Assembly: GCA_029562645.1 (NCBI GenBank)
Contig: JAKQUI010000005.1
Span: forward strand, 71,961-135,960
Source: Spirochaetota bacterium
GTDB lineage: Bacteria > Spirochaetota > UBA4802 > JAKQUI01
Direction: 5' to 3'
Length of the DNA stretch: 64,000 bases
The notes beneath the pieces are model-generated. The model was not told the origin of the DNA. It ran no database searches and saw nothing but the letters and a program-made list of their open reading frames with translations. Of this stretch, positions 19,501-27,387 are shown piece by piece. Positions within the stretch are counted from its first letter, which is position 1. The number at the start of each line of letters is the position of its first letter. The position numbers were made by a program, and so were the translations under genes.

Positions 19501-21533
19501 ATAACCGTGCGGATGTCCGGCTGGTTCCAGGACAGGAGATAGTTGTTCGCGGCCGCCGAGTAGAAGCGCTCCGCATCGTTCGCATTGCCCTGCCGCTCCG
19601 CAATGCCGCCGAGTGCGACGTTCGCCCGGAAGAAAATCAGATCGAACTTGGACACCTGCGCGAGGGCCTCGCTGAGCGCCGTCCGCGCCTCCGCGAGTTT
19701 TCCCTGCTCGATGCGGGACAGGCCGATGACGTACAGCATCGTCCCGGCGAGGGATTTTTTGCCGGGATGCGTCTCGATCGCCCGTCGGGCGGCGTCGATG
19801 CGTCGCTGCGGATCACGCACGGCCTGGTAGCGTTTGATGAGCAGGAGGGCGGTGTCGATCTTCTGGAAGCTGCTGCCGGTGTCGAGGACCTGGATGAGCG
19901 GCTGGGGCAGCGGGTCGAGCGCGGACTGGAAGAGGATGCTTCCCAGCGTATAGTTGATGGCGGCCGCGCGACGGTACTTCGGATGCTCGGCGGCGATTGC
20001 CCGAAGCGTCGATTCGGCCGCGGCCATGTTCCCGACGCGCATCAGCTCGGCGGCCAGGTCCTCCATGACATAGGGGATGAATTCCGATTTCGGATCGCGC
20101 GCACTGAGGCGGGCGATCGCGCCGCGCAGCGTCTCCTCGCCCGGACGGCGTTCGTTCAGTCGGGAAAGATAGGCCCCCGCGATGCGTCGGTAATCGAGCG
20201 CGTCGGAGGACAGCGATGTGAGTCGCGCGGCGAGCTCGCGGCTCTTTCGGGCATTATTGCGCGAGAGGGCGTAGCGCGCCTCCTCGATGAGCGCCTTGGT
20301 CACGAAGATGACGGATCGCGCATCCTTCCCGGAGCCGAAGAAATGGAACACGCGCTCGAGGGCGAGTTCGTAGCGTTCGTAGTCGTCGAATTCCCTGAGA
20401 TATTTCAGGGCGAGATTGAACTGCTCCTCCGCATTGGCCGATCGGGGGATGATCCCGGTCTCGGGAATCACATTGATATTGATGTTCTGGCCGATCTGTT
20501 CCGAGTACAACACGACGCCGCGATACGACTTCTCGAAGTCGATGAACACCGGGAACCAGCGCGGCATGAACGACGAGTGCGAGTGCAGCGTGAGCGGGTA
20601 GGCCGCGCCCGTATCCAGATTCTGGTAGGCGATCACGGCATTGTCGGCCAGGTCGATCCGTCCGTCGCCGTTGGTGTCGCGGTCGATGAGGGTGTAGATC
20701 ACCTCCCGGTCATTGGCGACGAAGCAGGGGTGCAGCTTGATGGCGGACGACTTCGTGATCTGCCGCTCGGTTCCGGAATCGACATCGACCGTGTAGATGT
20801 TACCCCGGCTTCCCGCATCGCGGTACGAAATAAAGACGATCCGTTTGCCGTCGCGAGAGAACGAGGGGTAGAGGCCGCCCTTCGTGGTGATCCGCCGGAG
20901 GTTTGCGCCGCTCGCGTCCATGATCCAGATGTTCTCGGCGCCGTCGCGCGTGGAGGAAAAGGCGATGCGCGTTCCGTCCGGAGACCAGGCCGGGGAGGCG
21001 TCGCGCACGATCTTGATGGTGCCGGTCTGCGGGTCCTGGAATTGCGTGAGATTGCGCGACGCGCCATCGAGCGGCGGAATCTCGTCGACGGAGGACTTCG
21101 CCGCGGCGATGATCGCGGCGGGGTCGATCGGCGCCACGAAGATGTCGCCCTCGGGGTCCTCGCGCTGCGACACGAAGGCGAGGCGGCGACCGTCCGGCGA
21201 TATCGCCGGGGCGGTGTCCTTCGCCGGGTGGCGGATGATGCGCACGGTGGTGATGTCCGCCAGATTGCGCAGGTAGATGTCGTAGTTGCCGCTTTCGCGG
21301 TTGGACGAGAAAAAGAAGTAGGCGCCGTCCCCCGTGAAGGTGCCGTCGATCTCGATGGATTGGTCGATGGTGACGGGGATGGCCTTCCCGACATTGTACT
21401 TGTACTCGGTCTTGATGATGTCCATGTACTTGAACGGGACCTCGCGGGTCGCCTTTCCGCAGGCAAGCGGTGAAACCGCGACGAAAGCGGCGAGAACAAC
21501 GATGATGCCGCGCGGGAGCGTGAATCCGTTCAT
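13557..21533 (-). CDS. Giant TPR lipoprotein with N-terminal propeller and two degenerate CHAT-like domains
   Basis: 2658 residues. The signal peptide ends in the lipobox SPLAC (Cys about 25). Residues about 45-380 contain TolB/PD40-type repeats ('SPDGRRLAFVSQRED', 'SPDGTRIAFSSTRDG', 'SRDGKRIVFISYRDA') and a calcium-loop-like 'DTNGDGRIDLAD'. Residues about 400-1500 and 1830-2280 are helical TPR-like repeats. Two stretches (about 1560-1820 and 2290-2658) follow the CHAT protease pattern, including 'YAGVRSLVVYTGLSTAEAADL' and a final 'HPAYWCGIRLYL'. The expected His-Cys dyad is not found in either, so they are probably non-catalytic. It is the third gene after asmA-like and DUF1318-like genes (10 bases away). 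It is likely a large envelope scaffold; the function is unknown. Confidence 0.8.
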   Translation of the reverse strand: MNGFTLPRGIIVVLAAFVAVSPLACGKATREVPFKYMDIIKTEYKYNVGKAIPVTIDQSIEIDGTFTGDGAYFFFSSNRESGNYDIYLRNLADITTVRIIRHPAKDTAPAISPDGRRLAFVSQREDPEGDIFVAPIDPAAIIAAAKSSVDEIPPLDGASRNLTQFQDPQTGTIKIVRDASPAWSPDGTRIAFSSTRDGAENIWIMDASGANLRRITTKGGLYPSFSRDGKRIVFISYRDAGSRGNIYTVDVDSGTERQITKSSAIKLHPCFVANDREVIYTLIDRDTNGDGRIDLADNAVIAYQNLDTGAAYPLTLHSHSSFMPRWFPVFIDFEKSYRGVVLYSEQIGQNININVIPETGIIPRSANAEEQFNLALKYLREFDDYERYELALERVFHFFGSGKDARSVIFVTKALIEEARYALSRNNARKSRELAARLTSLSSDALDYRRIAGAYLSRLNERRPGEETLRGAIARLSARDPKSEFIPYVMEDLAAELMRVGNMAAAESTLRAIAAEHPKYRRAAAINYTLGSILFQSALDPLPQPLIQVLDTGSSFQKIDTALLLIKRYQAVRDPQRRIDAARRAIETHPGKKSLAGTMLYVIGLSRIEQGKLAEARTALSEALAQVSKFDLIFFRANVALGGIAERQGNANDAERFYSAAANNYLLSWNQPDIRTVIRKLIDHYEEHGERLERAGSWNAAVDLYKKYVWLVTYIHLNKRFEDLYNEYAPRAHVLYIDAHAAWKGNSAESLSALEKEYLARLPIARNDFDKAHIYGLGYIYARSAITNDARASSVLPGIASITGTRLPDLLAGLKRAVDQIEWALFIDDTFVDAYILNGWIFQYVDLLRREDAATAGGKNERVFARFFPKYLWERSIPLYEKALTTNDETANPEAEGNLHLNIANCYFLLNNYPKALTHYALTNRFKNRFNSPVEEALFRFHYAYCLWQNGDIANAREEMNSTLSIYRRLASGKNQRAYKHQILYLYRYFALFDRMEGKHASAIDWYQRIIDFSAENGIEIDRARYLQEIGHCYGELGDTDRAQRFLEQSQVILVDAPDRRQTHKIKWRVFGISFLVGQFEFFDLGPDVAVIGDNRLYSELDTYNKKLLNLSLFESYATGRADHAAAIGRLTEKLALLKKRDYRVNREAIVRTLNNIGYHHFMLRDYAASAEHFRAAWRSAADPKINDLDGMFRAVMNMVNLYAYRIENGRIADSAARTELDELARDIASYRAAYETGRLETGLKQLEAAAKARREAVTERQRDALREKISTDAAAIYFSLDIAQGIVTFYRAELRYRAEFAGKEPPAAFDIYRHNRELYDLYADARSAFDAAVANTSRVRSREFAVKLLLNRAICQTRLAQYDEAADSYREAETIAEKFRLRSILWEARFQAAVFLARHGQQTGERNHIARAEDYFTRAAEQLERPPYRASANLDRVRAGIIAHARFLARRGLHERAFAATERLARIVRAHRFAASSLSFPSPKDAAAVSAYTKLHASIESDEHALTAFLEGGGDIKADRARALASSISEHERALADLRSRLDRANPHLSSCLFVQPVPVRAPAGSVVYAFLDNDDTLIAWTLAGAALRHAQVPLPQGQSSISDAVRSHITGDTANAHSRRFIILSDTSLAAYAGRTAPEMPAAMLIPALDRVSHALAADNVPISRGLVIGVDAARVIKGRTAFSALLFTALDSAAGDLPHSQLIFDDTADGLSPASIISRGLRPRVLIKRLRSTNYTDDLLFFSEAALYAGVRSLVVYTGLSTAEAADLVEATLSRPASEIASTAARRGAILAFGNPDKPGQAGADPQKSATDAFSRYTRFLESRRFDDAARYLTIWRDTAARDAATNARFHLLMADLAYRRGDLAAFGASIGQARSLTPINTSDHARALGGAFLQECLSGNAVTARTIFDEYRARTNRPAGDGMEIMQALCALMEHAPERSLAAVRGLSAARITEPHAVRLLPVLLRFAELYGHRQLRASLIATMRSEPLRSALASSISDIDAIRMAAIPDADGIVPLPDDVRWLSSATDAATLRARAFEATAATTAYTVRTAPLLSASIRALLARYRFDEVSALIGRIRTGDMIAASHWMDALALLDTIRAIHTAYERRDEAIATVTASTTLLERIPIASLLADRLYDEAVAHLARSDHARASASVNRALAITPDGADLKTRLRLLEIELMITQGSVDAANTRLAAIESTLPDDYRYDRSMLRSLIVRHGIIQAAGQRQSAVTELLQTYDRLIADAMDALDATPGRVRTVRRLALIEQGLDFSISYRLSARRLVDSLSLFEAKTQISFRARMSGELDSRAVPARARGSFRALTALQAGDPEDVRALLTEYPQLMVLSSVRHVPIAAFQASLPADAVAIVVARSEADLYIWTLDRSDINAFRIRNGFVRMTKLIADYHELIRERRHPAVLSTALAAVFEPVEKHWRGRRTILFITDRNTEAIPYELIGRESILDETHAIAFAPSILAALREYPSVRPTVLLGSAGAPSLAANLDRIAIRESGITVDSGSRSTGFTHVEGLVAYHPLAGAVYVDSVPYRRALNASPGAYLASLSPLERQAGNDLALLGAIGGSSVTVITAAEARDVNAALFTDAFYREFSRSRDLVRASSRGRAALRADERYRHPAYWCGIRLYLSSNRHLSRGVK

Positions 21534-21543
21534 GGGCAGGCCC

Positions 21544-22149
21544 TCACTTTTTCTTGGTCCATGCGCCGCGTGCGTCCTGGATCCAGTCGTTCGGTTTCGC
21601 AAGCGCGCGCTGTTCCTCCGCGAACGCCCGGCCGAAACCGGCGAGCGCCGCATCGTCGGGGGTCGCGACTCCCGATTTCACCAGCGAGCGGCGGAAGATG
21701 GCGCGCCGCGCCTTGTTCTCTTCCTCGATGAAGATCATCAACAATCGCTTCAGGTCGCGGTCGCTCTCGTAGGGAGCCGCGTTCAGGTAGGCCACCAGGC
21801 CGGTGTTCGCCTCGCCGATGGCCCCCTCGTTTTTATAGGTCCGGAGCTTCGACTGGTGGAACTCCCGGATCTTCATGGCGCGAAAGAGCTCCTCGTCGCC
21901 GGTCACGGCGGGACCCGCTCCCTTCGTCCGCTGGACATTGGTGCGCGCCGAGGAGATGATCCAGGCGTCCTTCTCCAGCTCCTTGTAGTCGCCCACGATC
22001 TGCTTCTCGATGACCGTTTTCTCGCCGGTCATATGGATGTCGGGGGGCGATATCTCCAGGCAGCTGGGGATCTGAGACGAGGAACAACCCGTCGCAGCGA
22101 TCGAGGCGATGATGATGACGAAGATGGTGGCGGCGAGTGCGCGCTTCAT
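21544..22149 (-). CDS. DUF1318-like lipoprotein next to an AsmA-like gene
   Basis: 201 residues. A signal peptide with lipobox AATGC is followed by 'MTGEKTVIEKQIVGDYKELEKDAWIISSARTN' in pieces that resemble the DUF1318/YdbL family. In other Gram-negatives such proteins are encoded beside AsmA-like YdbH proteins involved in inter-membrane lipid transport, and here the AsmA-like gene lies one base upstream. That supports a role in the cell envelope, but the family match is from memory of short motifs only. The C-terminal half is helical and basic. Confidence 0.6.
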   Translation of the reverse strand: MKRALAATIFVIIIASIAATGCSSSQIPSCLEISPPDIHMTGEKTVIEKQIVGDYKELEKDAWIISSARTNVQRTKGAGPAVTGDEELFRAMKIREFHQSKLRTYKNEGAIGEANTGLVAYLNAAPYESDRDLKRLLMIFIEEENKARRAIFRRSLVKSGVATPDDAALAGFGRAFAEEQRALAKPNDWIQDARGAWTKKK

Positions 22150-22150
22150 A

Positions 22151-24907
22151 TCAATCTCCTGTCTGCACTTTCCTGAGATATTCCTGGATGGGCATGCGTT
22201 CGAACTCGACGCGCTCGTTCTTGACGCCCAGGAGGTAGCCGAAGGTGCGTCGCGAGAAGGTGACGGTCGCGTACACGAGCCCCTTGTCGAGGTTGAAGCG
22301 GAACCCCGTCACATTCATCGAGTTGTCCACGGCGAACTGGCCAATGGCCCCCAGTTTCGACTGGCCCTTTTCGGTGCTTAAGCCCTTGAGCAGCCGGTTG
22401 GCGAACTTGTCCCCGATTTTGTGGATGTTGATGAAGCCCTCCATCGAGAGCTCCCGGCTGATATCGAGCCCGTGGCCCTTGAAGTTCGCGTTGAGCGACA
22501 GCTCGGCGTCGCGCTTTTTCTTCGCGGCCTCCTGCTCGTCCAGTTTGCCGATGTCCACGTTGGTCACGTCGAGCACCAGGTTAAACTCCATGTTTTGCTT
22601 TTTCATGTCGGCAAGGTTGAACAGAATGTTCCGGCCGTAGAGCGCGCCGTCGAGGACATAGGCGCGCAGGCGCGCGATCTCGAAGGTGTTGTTCCTGAAC
22701 GACATCGTCGCGCGCAGGTCCTTCAGGTATTCCATGGGGACGTTCCGCGCCGGGTGCTTGGCCCGGACCGACGCGACCGTCACGTTCTGTTTTTCCTGAA
22801 AAAACTCGTTCTCGATGATCTGCGCCTTGTCCACCGTGATGCGGGATTGCCCGGTATAGCGCGGCGTAAAGTAGTACTCGAACGGAAAATTGATGTTGAT
22901 ATCGTCCACGGCCAGAAGCGACTCGTCGTTTTTCACGAAGAACTTGTCGACGGTGATGGCGCCGGTCGCTTTGCCCTTCTTAAAGCCGCCCTTGACGGCC
23001 GCGTCGACACGCGCGCTCCCTTTTAGCTTCCAGGGACCGTAGGCGGTCGTGAACGACGGCGGGCGGTAAGAGAGCGTTAGGCGCAGGTCGGCGTCGGAGA
23101 AGGGCGGCTCCGCAAGCACGATGAAGCCCCCGGCGGTGATCGACAGGTTTTTCCGCGCGCTGCCCAGTGAGAAGCGGTTGATGGTCACCCGCTTGGAGGC
23201 CTTGTGCTGAACGATATCGGCCCCCAGCGCGAGGTCGGGGATGTCGTAATCGGGAACGGAGCCGCGCAGGGCGAGCCGTGCGGCGATGGCCGCCTCGCCG
23301 AGCGAGAAGTCGGTGTCCAGACCCAGGGTCACCGGTTTCTTCAGCGGGATGCCCTCGACCGTCTTCACCAGATGGCGCGGGACCATGACTGGCAGCGGGC
23401 GCGCATCGACGGCCAGACGAGAGATGGAAATCCGACCGGAGAGCGCCGGCTTGAGCGCGACCGATCCCGCGAGATCGAGCGCGAGCACGTCGCGGCGCAG
23501 CGTCGGGCTGAAAAAACGCATCGCGATGCCGGGGATGGTGATCCGCGAGAAATTGTTCTGCGCGCTCACGGTCGCCGTAAGCGTCATGCCGTTGTCGCCC
23601 GATTGGTTGCGATTGAGCGTATAGAAGAGGTGCGGCATGGCGAGCGAAGCGGTGATGTCCATGTCGACGCCGCGGCGGTGCGCGGTGTAGGCGAGGGTGA
23701 GCGACGGGAGCGTCGCTTCGGCGGCCGGGTTGCGGAACACGAGGGTGCGCGCCGAAAGGGCGCCGCGGACGCGCAGGTCCGCGATGCTTCCCTGGACCGT
23801 GAGCGGAAACAGCGAGATCGTTCCGCGGAAGACGGTGCGGTGGTCGCCGGTGATGCTGCGATAATAGGGATAGAGGTCGTCAAGCGAGATGACGCTTTCG
23901 GTCATGCGGATGTTGATGTTCTGCTTCGCGGTCACGCTGTTCACCGTCCCGGTCAGGCGCAGCCACTTCTTGTTCAGAAAAGCGACCTCCAGGTGGTTGA
24001 TCGTGAGCAGGTCCGCGAGCGGCTGATAGAACAGGTCATAGGAGACCATGAAATTGAGCGGCGCCAGATGCGCCCGCTTGAACCGCACCAGCGTTTTGTT
24101 CGTCCCCACGCGCAGGACGCTCGCAAACTGCGGACGGGCGCCGTTCTTTTTGTCGAAGGCGAGCCTGAGCGCGCAGACCAGCGGCGGCCGCACCTCGGCG
24201 TCCTTCGAATAAAACGACAGGTTGATCTCCTCGCCGGGGTTGAGGACGATCTGCAGCCGCTCGAGAAGCGAAACCGCATCGATCGATTTCGGAATTTTTT
24301 TAAAGGGAGGCACCCACACGTCGACGTTCAGGGTGATGCCCTCGACGTTCGAGCTGAAGGCCGGGCTTGTGACGGAGAGGCGCAGGTCGTCCAGGACAAA
24401 TTTAAGAAGGAAATCGACGGAAATCGGGAGCGTGATCGCGTCCGCGGTGGACGGCGTTTCCGGTTCTTTCGGCTTTTCGGGCTCGGGTTTTTTCTCGCCG
24501 GGCTTCATCAACCGCGCGGCGTTCCACACGCCGTTTTTTTGCGTCAGATGGATCCGGGGCCGATAGATCCCGATCTCCGGAAAGCGGACGCTGCCGGTGA
24601 GCATGCGCAGCAGGTGATAGCGGAACACCAGCCGCTCCAGGCGCACGAAGGCCGTGTTGTCGAACTCGGGCCCGTTTGTGATGGTAAGATTATCGATGCG
24701 GAAGCCCCGCACCAGGTCGAACTCCTTTACGGAGAGCGCGATGGTTCCATGCGAACGCTCGTTGAAGCCCGAGACGATGAGGCGCTCCACCCGCGCGGGC
24801 GTGAGGAAGAGCCAGAGGGCCGCGAAGATCACGATGACGAGCGCGATGAGCGAGAGCGGGACCCACAGGAGCGCGATTCGGAGTATTTTGAGCGCCGTTC
24901 GTTTCAT
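22151..24907 (-). CDS. AsmA/YdbH-like inter-membrane protein
   Basis: 918 residues. One N-terminal membrane helix (about 10-35) precedes a long beta-rich periplasmic region with alternating hydrophobic strands and the AsmA-type opening 'VSGFNERSHGTIALSVKEFDL'. The C-terminal part ('LNANFKGHGLDISRELSMEGFINIHKIGDKFANRLLKGL') resembles the conserved end of AsmA-like proteins. Members form long grooved bridges that move phospholipids between the two membranes. A proline/glutamate/lysine-rich linker occurs around residue 130. It heads a tight run with the DUF1318-like and giant lipoproteins. No clear promoter seen in the 82 bases upstream. Confidence 0.75.
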   Translation of the reverse strand: MKRTALKILRIALLWVPLSLIALVIVIFAALWLFLTPARVERLIVSGFNERSHGTIALSVKEFDLVRGFRIDNLTITNGPEFDNTAFVRLERLVFRYHLLRMLTGSVRFPEIGIYRPRIHLTQKNGVWNAARLMKPGEKKPEPEKPKEPETPSTADAITLPISVDFLLKFVLDDLRLSVTSPAFSSNVEGITLNVDVWVPPFKKIPKSIDAVSLLERLQIVLNPGEEINLSFYSKDAEVRPPLVCALRLAFDKKNGARPQFASVLRVGTNKTLVRFKRAHLAPLNFMVSYDLFYQPLADLLTINHLEVAFLNKKWLRLTGTVNSVTAKQNINIRMTESVISLDDLYPYYRSITGDHRTVFRGTISLFPLTVQGSIADLRVRGALSARTLVFRNPAAEATLPSLTLAYTAHRRGVDMDITASLAMPHLFYTLNRNQSGDNGMTLTATVSAQNNFSRITIPGIAMRFFSPTLRRDVLALDLAGSVALKPALSGRISISRLAVDARPLPVMVPRHLVKTVEGIPLKKPVTLGLDTDFSLGEAAIAARLALRGSVPDYDIPDLALGADIVQHKASKRVTINRFSLGSARKNLSITAGGFIVLAEPPFSDADLRLTLSYRPPSFTTAYGPWKLKGSARVDAAVKGGFKKGKATGAITVDKFFVKNDESLLAVDDININFPFEYYFTPRYTGQSRITVDKAQIIENEFFQEKQNVTVASVRAKHPARNVPMEYLKDLRATMSFRNNTFEIARLRAYVLDGALYGRNILFNLADMKKQNMEFNLVLDVTNVDIGKLDEQEAAKKKRDAELSLNANFKGHGLDISRELSMEGFINIHKIGDKFANRLLKGLSTEKGQSKLGAIGQFAVDNSMNVTGFRFNLDKGLVYATVTFSRRTFGYLLGVKNERVEFERMPIQEYLRKVQTGD

Positions 24908-24989
24908 GAATGAATAGTAGGCCGGAACGCCTCCGGTGTAAAGAAAAAATTGCCCTGTGGTGCGCGACCATGGGCGCGATAACTCGAGC

Positions 24990-25385
24990 TTACTGCGAAA
25001 GCCTCACGAGGACCTGGCGCGTCCGCGGCCCGTCGAATTCGCAGAAGTAGATGCCCTGCCAGGTCCCCAAGCGAAGCCGTCCGCGCTCGATGAGGACGAA
25101 CTGTGCGCACCCGATGAGGGATGACTTGACGTGCGCGGGGGAATTCCCCTCGCCGTGCGTGAAGGGCACGCGCTCGAGATCAAGGTGCGCGAGTCCCGTG
25201 ATGATGTCGCGGCGCACGCTCGGATCGGCATTTTCGTTTATGGTGATCCCGGCCGTGGTATGCGGCGTATAGATGTGGCAGACGCCCTCTTCCACGTCCG
25301 CCGCGTTCACGATGTCGGCGACGGCGTCCGTGATGTCGATCAGCTCCTCGCGGGCGCGCGATGTGATTCCCAGTGTGTGTATCAT
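24990..25385 (-). CDS. YjbQ/UPF0047-family protein
   Basis: 131 residues, complete. The family signature is clear: 'CHIYTPHTTAGITINENADPSVRRDI' in part, 'VPFTHGEGNSPAHVKSSL' and 'GTWQGIYFCEFDGPR'. Members have weak thiamin-phosphate synthase activity and can complement thiE mutants; the true substrate is uncertain. An excellent AAGGAG lies about seven bases before the ATG. It diverges from the 603-residue gene. Confidence 0.9.
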   Translation of the reverse strand: MIHTLGITSRAREELIDITDAVADIVNAADVEEGVCHIYTPHTTAGITINENADPSVRRDIITGLAHLDLERVPFTHGEGNSPAHVKSSLIGCAQFVLIERGRLRLGTWQGIYFCEFDGPRTRQVLVRLSQ

Positions 25386-25425
25386 GCCCTCGCTCCTTCT
25401 TTTGCATAGTATTTGTCATTTTGTA

Positions 25426-25454
25426 TTGACAGCGAGACAGGAATGCAATAGTTT
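25426..25454 (+). promoter_or_regulatory. Putative sigma70-type promoter for the 603-residue gene
   Basis: TTGACA at 25426-25431 and TAGTTT at 25449-25454, 17 bases apart, about 120 bases upstream of the next plus-strand start. The -35 box is perfect, the -10 box matches only in part. Confidence 0.4.
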
Positions 25455-25575
25455 TTATTACGATGCGCACGTGTTCGCTGACGGGGGTCGCTTCAATACA
25501 GAGTGTCGATACGGCGACGGAGGCGGTATCGAACGAGAGCACAGGGGGTCCGGGCCCGCATCGCGCGGGCGGGTT

Positions 25576-27387
25576 ATGAGCGGCAAGGATTTCGAAAAGA
25601 CGAAAAGCAATATCGGCGTCAAGAACTTAGACGACCACACGAAGAAGGATCTCTTTAATAAATTCGTCCAGGCGGGCGGACAGGTCGTCAGCGAGAAGAA
25701 GCGGCGGGGCATGACCGACTTCGATCGCGACAAGCAGCGCGCCTACAAGACGAAAATTGAAGAGCATAAAAAGAAGCTGGGCACCCGTCAGCCCGTCGGG
25801 GCGGTGAAATCATCACCCCCTTCAAAAAAGAAGCCGGCTGCCTCCAAAGGTCGCGACGCCACAGGGGGCGGATTCTTCGAGCGTCTATCCATTCGCTTCA
25901 AACTGCTGTTCATGGGCGTGACCGATTTTTCCATACTGAACCTCAAGCCGAAATTCCTCAATCGGATCAATTTCGAATACCGATCAGCGCTCATGGAGAT
26001 ACAGATGGTGTATCTCGATGTGTTCAAGAGCAATCCGGTCGTATCGCGCGCCATCATCGAGGACCTGGATAGCGTGAAGCCGGTTTATTTCGAGCTTATC
26101 GAGCGCGTCTCCTCGATTTACGAGCGAAGCATCGTCGATCGCATCCTCAACAACTACACCGAATCGCACACGGTCCCCCTGCGGCTCGATCTGGTCCAGG
26201 AGCACGTCACGGCGCTCCTCCGGCGGCTCGTACCGATCGTCGCCTACCAGGAGCAGCTCCAGTACGCCTTCGACCGCGCCATCTCCATGCAAATGAAGCT
26301 GGAGAAGGAGAAGGCCTCGGTCTATTCGCGGAAGAGGAAGAAGGCGAAAAACAGCGTGTTTGTCATTTATAACCGACTCTACCAGGAGCTCTACTGGCTG
26401 TTCTGCGGCATCCAGGGGCGCGTTCTCCCGTTGCAGGGCGGCGAGCTGGAGGAGCTGCTGGGCGTCACCGACGAGGAGCGGGTGGGGAACCGCGTGCGTG
26501 CGGACCAGCCGAAGGAAATCGAGCTGCCGGAGGCCGGCGCGCGCGAGACCGAAGAGGAGAACGCGGAGGCCGAGCTGCCGGATCATATCAAAAAAGGCGT
26601 GGAGATGATGTTCCAGCTCGATCTTGCCCGGCTGCGCAAGGACTACGACCGCGCCGACATCTTCCGGGAGGCGAGCGACAACGACAAGGTCCTCGTCACC
26701 TATCTGCTCATGCAGGAGTTCGACAAGGAATACTCCATCATTCTGACGACGAACAAGATCAAATACAATGTCGTGTATTCGTCCGGCGGGAAGACCGATT
26801 ACCGCGCGGTGCTCTCCGACACCTATAATGAGATGCTCAAATGCCTTGAAGGCATTCGGGCCTACGCGGAGTCCCTGGCGACCTTCGCGAAGGCGCAGCG
26901 CGACAAACCCACCAGCAATGCGCAATACATCGAGTATTCGAAAAACCTGACGAGCCTTGAGAAGGAAAAGATACAGGCAGGGCGCAACGCCATCGCGTCG
27001 GCGCGGATGTTCATGAACAAGGTGTCGGCGGAGCTGGCCGAGATCGTCGCCGACATGAACGGGAAGCAGGGCATCGTGGACAACCCGCAGGATCCGCTGG
27101 CGTTCAATGCGGAGATCGAGGGGAACAAGAAGCTGGACAAGAAGAAAATCTACGAGGCCATCACCCTGGTGTACCAGTACACGGCCGGGTTCGCCTATCG
27201 GCTGGGCTTTGAGGGCGATCTGTCCGGAAATCTCGAGTTCTCCGATTCGGACCGGAGCGTTCGCGCAGCGATTGCCGACAAAAGCGCGGGAACGAACCGG
27301 AAGGACCGCGCGGACAAGGCGGCGCCCGATGCCGCCACGGAAGGCGAGAACCCCTCGGTGATCAAGGAGCTTGACGATCTTTTTTAA
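25576..27387 (+). CDS. Conserved-looking cytosolic protein of unknown function
   Basis: 603 residues, not recognised. It has no signal peptide or membrane helix. The N-terminus is very lysine-rich ('KKDLFNKFVQAGGQVVSEKKRR'), followed by a basic linker and then a mostly helical body ('FDRAISMQMKLEKEKASVYSRKRKKAKNSVF') with an acidic stretch near residue 320 and an acidic C-terminus ending 'VIKELDDLF'. The style is like large helical cytosolic proteins known from spirochaetes, but I cannot name a family. The ATG follows GGCGGG. The end overlaps the convergent methyltransferase gene by 26 bases. Confidence 0.72.
   Translation: MSGKDFEKTKSNIGVKNLDDHTKKDLFNKFVQAGGQVVSEKKRRGMTDFDRDKQRAYKTKIEEHKKKLGTRQPVGAVKSSPPSKKKPAASKGRDATGGGFFERLSIRFKLLFMGVTDFSILNLKPKFLNRINFEYRSALMEIQMVYLDVFKSNPVVSRAIIEDLDSVKPVYFELIERVSSIYERSIVDRILNNYTESHTVPLRLDLVQEHVTALLRRLVPIVAYQEQLQYAFDRAISMQMKLEKEKASVYSRKRKKAKNSVFVIYNRLYQELYWLFCGIQGRVLPLQGGELEELLGVTDEERVGNRVRADQPKEIELPEAGARETEEENAEAELPDHIKKGVEMMFQLDLARLRKDYDRADIFREASDNDKVLVTYLLMQEFDKEYSIILTTNKIKYNVVYSSGGKTDYRAVLSDTYNEMLKCLEGIRAYAESLATFAKAQRDKPTSNAQYIEYSKNLTSLEKEKIQAGRNAIASARMFMNKVSAELAEIVADMNGKQGIVDNPQDPLAFNAEIEGNKKLDKKKIYEAITLVYQYTAGFAYRLGFEGDLSGNLEFSDSDRSVRAAIADKSAGTNRKDRADKAAPDAATEGENPSVIKELDDLF

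Noticed and set aside
17796-21473. Long plus-strand open frames (549 and 667 codons) opposite the giant lipoprotein
   Set aside because: They are low-complexity antisense shadows; the minus frame has a signal peptide, repeats and domains.
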